NCBI GenBank assembly: GCA_947168855.1
Contig: CAMVNO010000001.1
Location: forward strand, 263,077 to 327,076
Length of the DNA stretch: 64,000 bases
Direction: 5' to 3'
DNA from: an uncultured Clostridia bacterium
GTDB taxonomy: Bacteria; Bacillota; Clostridia; Christensenellales; CAG-138
In this document: positions 1-8,162 of the stretch, in pieces
Layout of the letters: every line of letters starts with the position of its first letter
How positions within the stretch are numbered: the first letter of the stretch is position 1
Translations under genes and position numbers: made by a program
The notes under the pieces: model-generated
What the model was told of the DNA's origin: nothing
Seen by the model: only the letters and a program-made list of their open reading frames with translations
Databases searched by the model: none

Positions 1-1003
1 GCGAAACATCCGTGTCATACAGCAGCGTCAGCTCGGTAAGCGCAACACGAGGATCGAGCTCCGTACGATCGACATGTTTGATCATCGGCAGCGTTTCCGG
101 GCACGGTGTAACGCTGTTTCCTTCCGAATCCGTAAACCGGACGCCGAGTGCGGACAGCGCGCCGAGTCCGAGATCGGTACTCGCAGCATCGCCGAGCGCG
201 ATCCGGATCTTTCGATAGCCGAGGTCCATTGTTTTGCGAATCAGCATCCCGACTCCGAAGCTCGACCGCTTTTCGTTCGGCGGCGTCTGTTCCGTTTCGT
301 GCGAATCGCCTGCGGCGTCCGCCGCTTCGATCACGGCTTCGAAGCCCGGAAGTATACCGACAAGCATTTGCTTTCGTTCGCCGTTTCCGTCTTCGCAGGC
401 AACCGTTTCATATCGTCCGCCGCATCCGGCAACCAGTGCGCGTACCGTGCCTTTTCCGCCGGAAGCAATCGACAGCCGCCGTACGCGGAACCGGTGATCC
501 GCAGCGGCAGTGCCGATCACGCGGGAAACCTGCTCTGCACCGATACCGTTCATCGAATCGGGCGCGATCAGGATCCGGAAGCCTTCGCTTTGCCGCATCG
601 GAACCGTCGCTTCTGTCGGAATGAACGCCGCGCCGTTCTCGTTCGGTCGGATCGTTCCCTGCGAATCAATTTCCGCGAGGATCGGATACGGGCCGAAGCT
701 TTCCAGATCGTTTGCCTGTACCAGAGGTTTTAAGAGGCACAGACGCGTCATCAGCGCGTCCAGCGAATGCAGCGTTTCTCCCGCCGCACGGGACTGTTTG
801 ATCCCGCCATAGCAAATAATGCAGATATAGACGGGGCTCTGCGAAATCGGATCATACGTCTCGCACGCTTCATAAAGCCCGGTCTTCGATGCGTCGGAAG
901 CGAACGCGGCGGAAAGAGCAATCTTCCAGCAAGCACGCCGCGTTTCATCCGAAAAGTCAACGACCGGAAAGCGCATTCCGATGGGAAAATAATGCCAGAT
1001 CAT
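1..1003 (-). CDS. Glycerate kinase-like protein, 3' part cut by window edge
   Basis: An open frame of 334 codons begins with ATG at 1003 and runs off the left edge. Its start overlaps the stop of the ABC-F gene (ATGA), so the two are translationally coupled. Residues from about 143 onward follow the glycerate kinase (GlxK/GarK) plan: an IAPDS strand at 146-150, a G-rich stretch SGGKGT at 181-186 where the family normally has DGGEGT, and GDAASTD at 271-277 where it normally has GGSATND, then GALSALGVRF. The first 142 residues are an extra domain I do not recognise. Glycerate kinases phosphorylate D-glycerate with ATP. The altered motifs mean activity is uncertain, and the C-terminal third is not visible. 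Confidence 0.62.
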   Translation of the reverse strand, partial: MIWHYFPIGMRFPVVDFSDETRRACWKIALSAAFASDASKTGLYEACETYDPISQSPVYICIICYGGIKQSRAAGETLHSLDALMTRLCLLKPLVQANDLESFGPYPILAEIDSQGTIRPNENGAAFIPTEATVPMRQSEGFRILIAPDSMNGIGAEQVSRVIGTAAADHRFRVRRLSIASGGKGTVRALVAGCGGRYETVACEDGNGERKQMLVGILPGFEAVIEAADAAGDSHETEQTPPNEKRSSFGVGMLIRKTMDLGYRKIRIALGDAASTDLGLGALSALGVRFTDSEGNSVTPCPETLPMIKHVDRTELDPRVALTELTLLYDTDVS

Positions 1004-2925
1004 AGTTCATCCTCCGCTGCAATTTGCTTCAGTGCTTCTTCCGCCTGTTCCAGGCGTTCATACAACTCCGTTTCTTCTGCATTGAGTACGGAGATCGTCT
1101 CGTAGAGCTGCTGCATTTTCCGATAGTCGTTCGCTTTCTGCGCGTCGTTCAGGGCTGACTCCGCTTCCATTTTGGACGTGTCGTTTTGTTCGATCAAACG
1201 TTCGATCCTTTGGACCTCCTGCTTTGCCTTCGCACGCTGCAGTTTATTCTCTTTGCGTCGCAGGAAGAGATTATCCGATTCTGTTTTGTCGCTTTGCTTT
1301 GCTTTCTCCGGCTTCCGCTCTACGATGCGCTCAAACAGATTCTCTCCCTCATCCTGTTGCTCAACAAGCCCGTCCGGCGTCATCAGGATCACCCGGTCGG
1401 CGAGTCTTCTGACCATATACCGATCATGCGTAACGATCAGTACCGTCCCCGTAAACTGCTCCAGCGCGCTCTCAAGCATTTCCGCGGATGCAATGTCCAG
1501 ATGGTTTGTCGGCTCGTCCAGGATCAGCACGTTTGCGCCGGACAGCACGAGCTTCAGAAGCCGGATCCTCGTCTTTTCTCCGCCGGACAGCGTGCCGATG
1601 CGCTTGTCGATATCGTCGTACTTGAACAGAAACATCCCGAGGTATCCGCGCAGCGTATTCCGTTCGATAAGCGGAAACGTTTCGTCCAGTTCTTCGATCA
1701 CGGTGTTCGCGTCGTTCAGTTCATAGGTGTTCTGCGCAAAATAGCCGATGCGTACCCCTGCGCCGATCTTGTATGTACCCTCCGTCTGATGGAGGCTGCC
1801 TGTCAGGATCTTCAAAAGCGTCGTCTTGCCGCATCCGTTTGCGCCGATCAGACATACGCACTGCCCCGCCCGTATCATGCCGTTCAGATGTGAAAACAGA
1901 CGCTGCTCGCCGAAACGCATACCGAGATCGTACAGTCCGATCACTTCGTTGCCGGTCGGCGCCGGCGTCGGAAATCGAAAGACGATGGACTTTTCATCGC
2001 GCTCGGGTTCTACCATATCCTCCCTGATGCGGTCGATCTGTTTCTGTTTGGAAGCGATCGTCACATAGTTGCGCTCCTGATTCCAGCGTTTCTGCTGTTC
2101 GATGATCCCCTCGATGCGGCGAATTTCCTTTTGCTTGCGCAGATAGTTTTTTTTCGCGAGCTCGCGCGCATCCATCTTGAGCTCCATATACCGCGAATAG
2201 TTGCCCGCCGTTCCGCAAATCCTTCCGTGCTGCAGTTCCAGCATACGCGTAACCGTATCGTCCAGAAACGCGCGGTCATGGGAAACGACCAAAACTGCGC
2301 CCTTGAACTGGCGCAGATAATCCGTCAGCCAACGAATCGCCGTAACGTCAAGGTTGTTCGTCGGCTCATCCAGCAAAAGCAGATCCGCCTGCGAAAGAAT
2401 CGCACGGGCGAGCATCGCCTTGCTGATCTGTCCGCCCGAAAACGACGAGATCGAACGGGAAAGGTCCTCCTCCGGAAACCCGAGTCCCAGGAGCGCCGAA
2501 CGCGTCAACGCACGGAACGTCGCGCCTCCTTCGCGCGAAAGGGTATCCACGATCGCCGCCTGTCTTTCGATCAGGCGGTCCCGGTTTGCATCGTCCTGTT
2601 CGAGCCTTTTCAGAATGCGCGTTTCCTCGGCTTCCAGATCCAGCAGCGGCCGGTATGCTTCGAGCGTAAACGAATAGAGGTCTGTATCGCTGTCGAGCTT
2701 CGGAATCTGTTCCACATAGGACAGCTTCGTTCCCTGCCGCATGCCGAAAGACCCGCCGTCGTACGGTTCCTTTCCCATCAGGATTCGCATCAACGTCGTT
2801 TTGCCGCTTCCGTTTACGCCGATCAGACCGACGCGCTCTCCCGGACGGATCTCAAAGGACACGTCCGAAAATAGCGTTCGGTCCGCAAATGTCTTTTTCA
2901 GGTTTTCTACAGTTAATAAAGCCAT
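1000..2925 (-). CDS. ABC-F family ribosome-associated ATPase (YdiF/Uup type)
   Basis: The 641-residue protein has two ABC domains in one chain and no membrane segment, which is the ABC-F plan. Walker A (GVNGSGKTT) lies at about 36-44, followed by a signature FSGGQ and Walker B LLLDEPTNNLD. The second half repeats this with GANGCGKTT, LSGGEKTR and LILDEPTNHLD. A basic linker between the domains and a C-terminal charged coiled coil (about residue 560 to the end) match the YdiF/Uup branch. ABC-F proteins bind the ribosomal E site and act on stalled or non-optimal translation; some give antibiotic resistance. I chose Met at 2925 because the conserved N-terminus starts there; an upstream in-frame ATG at 2949 overlaps the predicted -10 box. 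Confidence 0.9.
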   Translation of the reverse strand: MALLTVENLKKTFADRTLFSDVSFEIRPGERVGLIGVNGSGKTTLMRILMGKEPYDGGSFGMRQGTKLSYVEQIPKLDSDTDLYSFTLEAYRPLLDLEAEETRILKRLEQDDANRDRLIERQAAIVDTLSREGGATFRALTRSALLGLGFPEEDLSRSISSFSGGQISKAMLARAILSQADLLLLDEPTNNLDVTAIRWLTDYLRQFKGAVLVVSHDRAFLDDTVTRMLELQHGRICGTAGNYSRYMELKMDARELAKKNYLRKQKEIRRIEGIIEQQKRWNQERNYVTIASKQKQIDRIREDMVEPERDEKSIVFRFPTPAPTGNEVIGLYDLGMRFGEQRLFSHLNGMIRAGQCVCLIGANGCGKTTLLKILTGSLHQTEGTYKIGAGVRIGYFAQNTYELNDANTVIEELDETFPLIERNTLRGYLGMFLFKYDDIDKRIGTLSGGEKTRIRLLKLVLSGANVLILDEPTNHLDIASAEMLESALEQFTGTVLIVTHDRYMVRRLADRVILMTPDGLVEQQDEGENLFERIVERKPEKAKQSDKTESDNLFLRRKENKLQRAKAKQEVQRIERLIEQNDTSKMEAESALNDAQKANDYRKMQQLYETISVLNAEETELYERLEQAEEALKQIAAEDEL

Positions 2926-2937
2926 ATCTCCAAGAGT

Positions 2938-2966
2938 ATTATAACACATCTTTTTATGTTTGGAAA
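2938..2966 (-). promoter_or_regulatory. Sigma-A-type promoter of the ABC-F gene
   Basis: On the minus strand a -35-like TTTCCA (2966-2961), 17 bp spacer and perfect -10 TATAAT (2943-2938) precede the gene. The expected start point is near 2931, only about six bases before the ATG, so the transcript would have almost no leader. Confidence 0.6.
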
Positions 2967-3004
2967 TAATTTATATAAATTTCAAGATTATGTTGCAATT
3001 GGTA

Positions 3005-3013
3005 TGCTATAAT
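3005..3013 (+). promoter_or_regulatory. Extended -10 promoter of the NlpC/P60 gene
   Basis: TG at 3005-3006, one base, then TATAAT at 3008-3013 form an extended -10 element. No good -35 is present at 17 bp, as expected for an extended -10 promoter. A strong ribosome site AAAGGAG follows just before the ATG at 3037. Confidence 0.6.
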
Positions 3014-3036
3014 TACGTTGAGAAAGGAGTCGAACG

Positions 3037-4533
3037 ATGGAGAAAGAGATCAAACTTCTTCCCGGGAAAAAGCGCAGATCCATGCCGGTCGCTTTGCGCG
3101 TCGTGATCGCATTGGCGGTTGCGGCTGTGCTGTGCAGCTTCGGGCTGTTTCTGCTTCTGCGTGATCATGAAAACTCTCCGTTCCCCTCCGCAAATACGGA
3201 ATCCACATACCTGACGGCAAAAGAAGACTCCGTTTCTCTGCACGGCACAACGCCGGATCCTCTCGCTGCAATGCCCACATTGTCCGCGACTCCGTCGCCT
3301 GCGCCAACAGATAACCGAATCGCTCTTTCGCATTACTCAACGCTGCAATTAAACGACGATAACGCCGATGTCTCCGCGCTGCAGCAAAAGCTCATGGATC
3401 TCGGCTATATGGAAGCCGACGAGCCCGGAACGCTTTACAATGAATCGACAAGAAATGCGGTAGCACTGTTTCAGCGCGCAACCGATTCCGAACAAAACGG
3501 CATCGCTTCCGCCTCGCTGCAGGAAATGCTCTTTTCCGACGATGCGCAGGAATACCGGATCAAGCTGAACGATAACGGTTCCGACGTTAAAAGCATACAA
3601 CGGCAGCTGAGAGACCTTGGGTACTACAACGATCGTATTACCGGTTATTTCGGTCCGAATACAGAAGAAGCCGTCCTGCAGTTTCAGTTGAAAAACAATG
3701 TTGAGGCAGATGGTCAGATTACGCGAGACGACTGGGATCTTCTGTATTCCGACCATGCCGTTCCCGTGGCAACGCCTACGCCGACACCCACGCCGACGCC
3801 GACCCCGACGCCTACGCCGAAGCCGACGAAGTCTCCGACGCCGAAGCCGAATAAGACTGCTACGCCGAAGCCGAACAAGACGGCTACGCCGAAACCGAAC
3901 AAGACGGCTACGCCGAAGCCGAATAAGACGGCTACACCGAAACCGACTAAAACGGCTACCCCGAAGCCGAATAAGACGGCTACACCGAAACCGGCGAAGA
4001 CGCCTACACCGAAGCCGACGAAGACGCCGAAGCCGACCAAAACGCCTACGCCGAAGCCGACGAAGACGCCGAAGCCGACCAAAACGCCGAAACCGACGGC
4101 TACCCCATCGCCCACGACCAGACCTTCTCATGACGACTCGAGCTACGCGCACAGCGTCGATGGTGTCATCCGCTGCGCGCAGAATCAGATCGGTGATCCG
4201 TATGTTCTCGGCGACGAAGGTCCCGATTCCTTCGATTGTTCCGGTCTTGTTTACTATTGTCTCACCAAGGCAGGTGTCAGCGTCAGCCGCCGCAGCGCGC
4301 ATTCCTATTCCGAAAATAACAGCTGGACGCTGATCGACTCGACCGACAAGCTGAAAAAAGGCGACCTGCTCTTCTTCAAGAGCGATACAAGCGATCGCGT
4401 GAATCATACGGCAATCTATATCGGCGGCAACAAATTTATTCATGCCAGCGCCAGTAAAGGGCAGGTTGTACAGAGCTCCTTCTCCTCGTACTGGTATCGC
4501 AATTTTGTCTGTGCAAGGCGGGTATTCGGCTGA
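3037..4533 (+). CDS. Membrane-anchored NlpC/P60 peptidoglycan hydrolase with two PG-binding domains
   Basis: The 498-residue protein has a basic N-terminus and one membrane segment (about 17-41). Two peptidoglycan_binding_1 repeats follow (about 101-167 and 174-238), then a Thr/Pro/Lys-rich spacer (about 246-365) and a C-terminal NlpC/P60 domain from about 374. The catalytic Cys is in FDCSG (C401), with His in VNHTAIYIG (H457) and a third polar residue H469. NlpC/P60 enzymes usually cut the gamma-D-glutamyl-diamino acid bond of stem peptides. The spacer probably threads the enzyme through the wall. The stop overlaps the next start (TGATG), so the radical-SAM gene is translationally coupled. 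Confidence 0.93.
   Translation: MEKEIKLLPGKKRRSMPVALRVVIALAVAAVLCSFGLFLLLRDHENSPFPSANTESTYLTAKEDSVSLHGTTPDPLAAMPTLSATPSPAPTDNRIALSHYSTLQLNDDNADVSALQQKLMDLGYMEADEPGTLYNESTRNAVALFQRATDSEQNGIASASLQEMLFSDDAQEYRIKLNDNGSDVKSIQRQLRDLGYYNDRITGYFGPNTEEAVLQFQLKNNVEADGQITRDDWDLLYSDHAVPVATPTPTPTPTPTPTPTPKPTKSPTPKPNKTATPKPNKTATPKPNKTATPKPNKTATPKPTKTATPKPNKTATPKPAKTPTPKPTKTPKPTKTPTPKPTKTPKPTKTPKPTATPSPTTRPSHDDSSYAHSVDGVIRCAQNQIGDPYVLGDEGPDSFDCSGLVYYCLTKAGVSVSRRSAHSYSENNSWTLIDSTDKLKKGDLLFFKSDTSDRVNHTAIYIGGNKFIHASASKGQVVQSSFSSYWYRNFVCARRVFG
3772..4125 (+). repeat. In-frame tandem repeats encoding a TPKPNKTA-type spacer
   Basis: The DNA is built first of a (TP)n stretch and then of 24-bp units each encoding eight residues of the type TPKPNKTA, with later 18- and 24-bp variants (TPKPTKTP, KPTKTP). 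All units keep the frame of the hydrolase gene. Such repeats are prone to length change by slippage or recombination, so spacer length may vary between strains. Confidence 0.9.
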
Positions 4534-5414
4534 TGGCGTGCAATATCTGCCCCCGCAACTGCAAAATCGATCGAACAGCTGCAACCGGGTTTTGCGGCTG
4601 TTCTTCTGTTGTGCGCGTTGCTCGTGCCGCGCTTCATTTTGACGAGGAGCCTTCCATCAGCGGAACGCACGGCAGCGGAACGATCTTCTTTTCCGGATGC
4701 AATCTCAAATGCATCTTCTGTCAGAACATGGTCCTGCAGAACGGCACGCTCGGAGAGGTCTTCTCCGTCCCCCGCCTTGCGGAAACCATGCTGAAACTGC
4801 AGGCGCTCGGCGCGCACAACATCAACCTCGTCACGCCGACGCCGCACCGCGAATCGCTCACGGACGCGCTAAAGACTGCAAAAGAGAACGGGCTTTCGAT
4901 CCCTGTCGTCTATAATACGAACGCATACGAAACCGTTGAAACAATCCGCACATATGAAGGGCTCGTCGATATTTATCTTCCCGATCTCAAGTACGTCGAT
5001 CCGCGGCTGTCATTGCAATTTTCCCGTGCTTCCGACTATTTCGAAACGGCGATCGAAGCGATCTCCGAGATGTACCGTCAGGTCGGACCCATGATAACCG
5101 ACGAAAACGGGATTGCGGTAAAAGGCGTCCGCATCCGCCACCTTGTGCTGCCCGGCTGTGTATTCGATACGCGAAACGTGCTGAACGCGATCAGGGATCG
5201 CTTCGGCGTCGACTGTCCGATCTCGCTGATGTCGCAATATACGCCGATCCCCGAATGCAGGCTGAAACCGCTCGACCGTCCCCTGACGCAGCGCGAGTAT
5301 GAAAGCGCGCTGGACCATTGTATCTCGCTCGGCTTTACGAATGTGTTCACTCAGGATCTGACAAGCGTCGGGCGATCCTTTACCCCGCCGTTTTCCGATC
5401 ATGTCGACCTATGA
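4533..5414 (+). CDS. Radical SAM protein, PflA-like (COG1313 type)
   Basis: The 293-residue protein carries the radical-SAM cluster motif CxxxCxxC at C56, C60 and C63 (SGCNLKCIFCQN). A Cys-rich N-terminus (C3, C6, C10, C21, C23) may hold another metal centre. It matches the uncharacterised branch of pyruvate-formate-lyase activating enzyme homologues found widely in Firmicutes; the true substrate is unknown. Its start shares one base with the stop of the upstream cell-wall hydrolase, so the two are cotranscribed, which hints at but does not prove a link. A terminator follows directly. Confidence 0.85.
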   Translation: MACNICPRNCKIDRTAATGFCGCSSVVRVARAALHFDEEPSISGTHGSGTIFFSGCNLKCIFCQNMVLQNGTLGEVFSVPRLAETMLKLQALGAHNINLVTPTPHRESLTDALKTAKENGLSIPVVYNTNAYETVETIRTYEGLVDIYLPDLKYVDPRLSLQFSRASDYFETAIEAISEMYRQVGPMITDENGIAVKGVRIRHLVLPGCVFDTRNVLNAIRDRFGVDCPISLMSQYTPIPECRLKPLDRPLTQREYESALDHCISLGFTNVFTQDLTSVGRSFTPPFSDHVDL

Positions 5415-5424
5415 TTTGCACAGC

Positions 5425-5451
5425 AAAAAAGGAGCACCTTGGCTCCTTTTT
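5425..5451. terminator. Bidirectional intrinsic terminator
   Basis: A GGAGC/GCTCC stem (5431-5435 with 5442-5446) flanked by A6 on the left and T5 on the right works on both strands. It lies between the convergent radical-SAM and HAD genes and overlaps the HAD stop codon. Confidence 0.85.
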
Positions 5452-6241
5452 ATGATGCAAAGAACGATTCGAGATATTCCGCGACGCCGTCATTCTCGCA
5501 CGATCCGATGATCAGATCGGCTTTTTCTTTGACGAGTGCGTTGGCGTTTTCAACGCACACGCCCGTGCCCGCCCATTCGATCATATCAAGGTCGAGCGTG
5601 TTGTCGCCGATCGCCGTGACCTCTTCCCGCGGGATGTTGAGCATCGCCGCAACCTTTTCGAGTGCTTTTCCCTTTGTGGACGAAACCGATCCGATCTCAA
5701 TAAAACCGGGTTTTGAACAGAGAACGGAAAGGTGGTTCGGAAGCAGCGCACGGATCTCGCGGTACAATTCCTTTTCCTGTGCCGGATCGACGGCAAACAG
5801 CACCTTCGGGATACTGTCAAGCGGACGGAACAAAAGCTGCGGATCGACAATATACGGAAGGTTCAGAATGCTTGTATATTGCTTCGTAAAGGCGTTTTCG
5901 CGGCGGAATACGACCGTATCCTCCTCATAGATCTGCGCGTGAATGTCGAACGTGTCGGCGATCGCGAACGCCGTAACCACATCATCCGGACGCAGATAAT
6001 TCACAAACAGGTGTTCGCCCGTTCTGCCGTCGCTGATCACAGCGCCGCCGTAATGGATCAGCGGACCGAAAACGGACAGCGATTCCCGGATCTTTTTTGT
6101 GCCGAGAAATCCCCTGCCCGTGGCGAGAACGACGGTCACGCCGTTGTTCTCCGCAAGACGAATGGCCCGTTTCAGCCGTTCGCTCGGGAGCTTGCCGGTC
6201 ATGACCAGCGTATCGTCTATATCAAGTGCAAGGAGCTTCAT
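5450..6241 (-). CDS. Cof-type HAD-IIB phosphatase
   Basis: The 263-residue protein starts with the HAD motif I ALDIDDTL, with the nucleophile Asp at residue 7 and the acid/base Asp at 9. Motif II is in VLATGRG, the conserved Lys is in SSTKGKAL and motif IV in IGDNTLDLDMIEWAG. The inserted C2 cap between motifs II and III is typical of the Cof/IIB subfamily, which dephosphorylates sugar phosphates, nucleotides or flavin-related phosphates. Motif IV has D where many members have ND. The start overlaps the folC stop (ATGA), so it belongs to the folT-folC unit. Confidence 0.88.
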   Translation of the reverse strand: MKLLALDIDDTLVMTGKLPSERLKRAIRLAENNGVTVVLATGRGFLGTKKIRESLSVFGPLIHYGGAVISDGRTGEHLFVNYLRPDDVVTAFAIADTFDIHAQIYEEDTVVFRRENAFTKQYTSILNLPYIVDPQLLFRPLDSIPKVLFAVDPAQEKELYREIRALLPNHLSVLCSKPGFIEIGSVSSTKGKALEKVAAMLNIPREEVTAIGDNTLDLDMIEWAGTGVCVENANALVKEKADLIIGSCENDGVAEYLESFFAS

Positions 6242-7521
6242 TCTTCGAACTTTCCCATCTTCATCAATGTGCGGAACGCTTCATGCACTTCTCCTGCCAT
6301 GTACAGCGAACCGACGGCAAGCGCCGGTTTATCTCCGCGCGCGGCAGTTTCGATCGCGTCGGCAACGGTGGAAAAAGGCGTTGCGTTTGCCCCGAACGAG
6401 CGGATCAGCGCGGCAAGCTCCTCGCTCGGCATCGCGCGGTCGTTATCGGGCGTTGCCGTATAAAACTCCTCGGCAATCGGCAGCAGCAGCTGAATCGACT
6501 GCGATACGTCCTTGTCCCGCATCATTCCCATGATGATCTTCGCTTTCCGATCCGGGAACAGACGCCGATAGGTATCCACCGTACCGCGAACGCCGTGCGG
6601 GTTGTGCCCGCCGTCGACAAAGAACGGCGGATCCTCGCGCAGCAATTCAAATCGCGCCGGCCAGACCGTTTCCGCCAACCCCTCGCGCAATGCTTTCTCC
6701 GAAACAGCGACGCCCTTTTCGCGAAGCAGTTCCACAGCATCAATCACTGTGGCGGCGTTTTTCATTTGGTATCTGCCCAATAGTCCGAGGCGCAGATCGC
6801 GATACGAGCGATAATCGAACGTCTGTCCGTGCAGATCATAGGCGCCTTCCCTGAGCGTGGACCGATCGACGATATGCAGTTGTGCATGATGCGCTTCACA
6901 GGCTTTCTCGATCACCGGAAGGGCGTTCGGATGCTCTCCGTAAAACAGAACCGTTCCGTCGTCCTTGATGATGCCCGCTTTTGCGCTTGCGATCTCTTCG
7001 ATCGTATCGCCGAGAATGTGCATATGATCGTAGTCGATCGCCGTTATGATCGACAGAAGCGGCGTACGTATGATGTTGGTGGAATCCAGTTCTCCGCCGA
7101 GACCCACCTCGAGCACGACATAGTCGCAGTTCTTTCTGACATAGTATAAAAACGCGGCTGCCGTGATAACCTCAAATTCGGTCGGAGCGTTCTCCATGGT
7201 CTCGACGACCGGCGCGATCTCCGTAATGATCTCGGCAAGCTCATCGTCCGCGATCGGTTCGTTGTTGAACTGGATGCGCTCGTTGAACCGGTCGACAAAC
7301 GGCGAAACGAACAGTCCGGTGCGGTATCCCTGCGCACAAAGGATTTTTGACAGCATCGCGCAGGTAGAGCCTTTGCCGTTCGTGCCGGCAACGTGGATAA
7401 ACCGCAGCTGATCCTGCGGGTTTCCCAAAAGCGCACACAGCTCCGTAACGCGGACCAGTCCGAGCTTTGATCCGCGCCAGTACATGCCGTGAATATATGC
7501 GATCGCTTCCTCGTATGTCAT
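6238..7521 (-). CDS. folC: Folylpolyglutamate synthase / dihydrofolate synthase
   Basis: The 427-residue protein shows the Mur-ligase-like P-loop GTNGKGST at 46-53, preceded by the conserved IHVAGTN strand, and a second domain with FVDGGHNPHG. FolC adds glutamates to folates, and in bifunctional forms first joins dihydropteroate to glutamate. I use the ATG at 7521, which has a GGAG site and overlaps the stop of the upstream transporter gene (ATGA). The frame stays open further upstream, but that part lies inside the transporter gene. Coupling to a folate-type ECF S component fits well. Confidence 0.94.
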   Translation of the reverse strand: MTYEEAIAYIHGMYWRGSKLGLVRVTELCALLGNPQDQLRFIHVAGTNGKGSTCAMLSKILCAQGYRTGLFVSPFVDRFNERIQFNNEPIADDELAEIITEIAPVVETMENAPTEFEVITAAAFLYYVRKNCDYVVLEVGLGGELDSTNIIRTPLLSIITAIDYDHMHILGDTIEEIASAKAGIIKDDGTVLFYGEHPNALPVIEKACEAHHAQLHIVDRSTLREGAYDLHGQTFDYRSYRDLRLGLLGRYQMKNAATVIDAVELLREKGVAVSEKALREGLAETVWPARFELLREDPPFFVDGGHNPHGVRGTVDTYRRLFPDRKAKIIMGMMRDKDVSQSIQLLLPIAEEFYTATPDNDRAMPSEELAALIRSFGANATPFSTVADAIETAARGDKPALAVGSLYMAGEVHEAFRTLMKMGKFEE

Positions 7522-8060
7522 GAATGATCTCCTCTCTGAAGCCACTTTTGAACAACCGGATACAGTGCTCTGATCACCAGGATCTGTATCACGGTCATGG
7601 CCGCAACCAGCCACAGCCGCCGAATCAGCAAATACGCCCAAAATGGCATGCCGCCTGTGAACCCGAGCAATTGAAACCAGAACGTCGTTAAGAACAAAGA
7701 AACCGCAATGTTGACCGGCACGATCGACAGTGTGATCGCAAGCGTCAGTTTTTCTTTTTTCAGCACATAGCGGAACAGGATGCCCGGAAGCACGCCGGAC
7801 AAAACCGCCGAAAGCGCAAACATGGGATTCCACGCGTTGCCGGAATTGCTGATGAATGTGCCGATCAGATCGGATACGAGCGCGCACAGCCCGCCCCATA
7901 TGGGACCGAGCGTGAAGGAACAAAGAAAAATCGGGATCTCCCGAAAGGTGATCCGGCTGAAATCCGGCAGATAAAATGTGAACGGATAAATCGAAAGCAG
8001 CACCGCCAATGCCGCAAACATGCCGGCAAACGTAAGCTCCCGCGTATTGATTCGCCGCAT
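7518..8060 (-). CDS. folT: ECF transporter S component, folate type
   Basis: The 180-residue protein is almost entirely hydrophobic, with about six membrane segments and the S-component feature of an N-terminal RELTFAGMFAAL stretch. The FREIPIFLCSFTLGP and GTFISNSG motifs resemble the FolT family of folate-binding S components, which work with a shared EcfAA'T energising module encoded elsewhere. Direct coupling to folC supports folate as ligand. I chose ATG at 8060 because AGGAGG lies nine bases upstream; an in-frame TTG at 8069 abuts the ribosome site itself. Confidence 0.82.
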   Translation of the reverse strand: MRRINTRELTFAGMFAALAVLLSIYPFTFYLPDFSRITFREIPIFLCSFTLGPIWGGLCALVSDLIGTFISNSGNAWNPMFALSAVLSGVLPGILFRYVLKKEKLTLAITLSIVPVNIAVSLFLTTFWFQLLGFTGGMPFWAYLLIRRLWLVAAMTVIQILVIRALYPVVQKWLQRGDHS

Positions 8061-8090
8061 CTTATCCAACCTCCTTTTCTAAACCCGTTC

Positions 8091-8119
8091 ATTATACAAC
8101 AGTTCTTCACAAAACGCAA
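8091..8119 (-). promoter_or_regulatory. Promoter of folT-folC-HAD
   Basis: On the minus strand TTGCGT (8119-8114), 17 bp and TATAAT (8096-8091). The leader would be about 24 bases, too short for a tetrahydrofolate riboswitch. The -35 touches the stem of the terminator of the neighbouring gene. Confidence 0.65.
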
Positions 8120-8145
8120 GAAAGCTCTCAAAAATGAGAGCTTTC
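8120..8145 (-). terminator. Terminator of the cohesin-like gene
   Basis: A perfect 10-bp stem GAAAGCTCTC/GAGAGCTTTC (8120-8129 with 8136-8145) and 6-base loop lies 18 bases past the stop codon. The tail on the minus strand is only weakly T-rich (TTGCGTTTTG). Confidence 0.7.
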
Positions 8146-8162
8146 CGATGTAAGCGTTTGGA

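Noticed and set aside
2926..2949. Upstream start for the ABC-F gene at 2949
   Set aside because: It would place the -10 box inside the coding region and adds residues outside the conserved N-terminus.
3772..4125. Tandem array considered as a CRISPR
   Set aside because: Units are contiguous, in frame and without unique spacers; they encode a protein spacer.
3349..4584. Arg-rich minus-strand frame over the TP-repeat region
   Set aside because: Produced by the repeat array read backwards; the plus-strand protein has clear domains on both sides.
8061..8090. Tetrahydrofolate riboswitch before folT
   Set aside because: The leader from the predicted promoter is about 24 bases.
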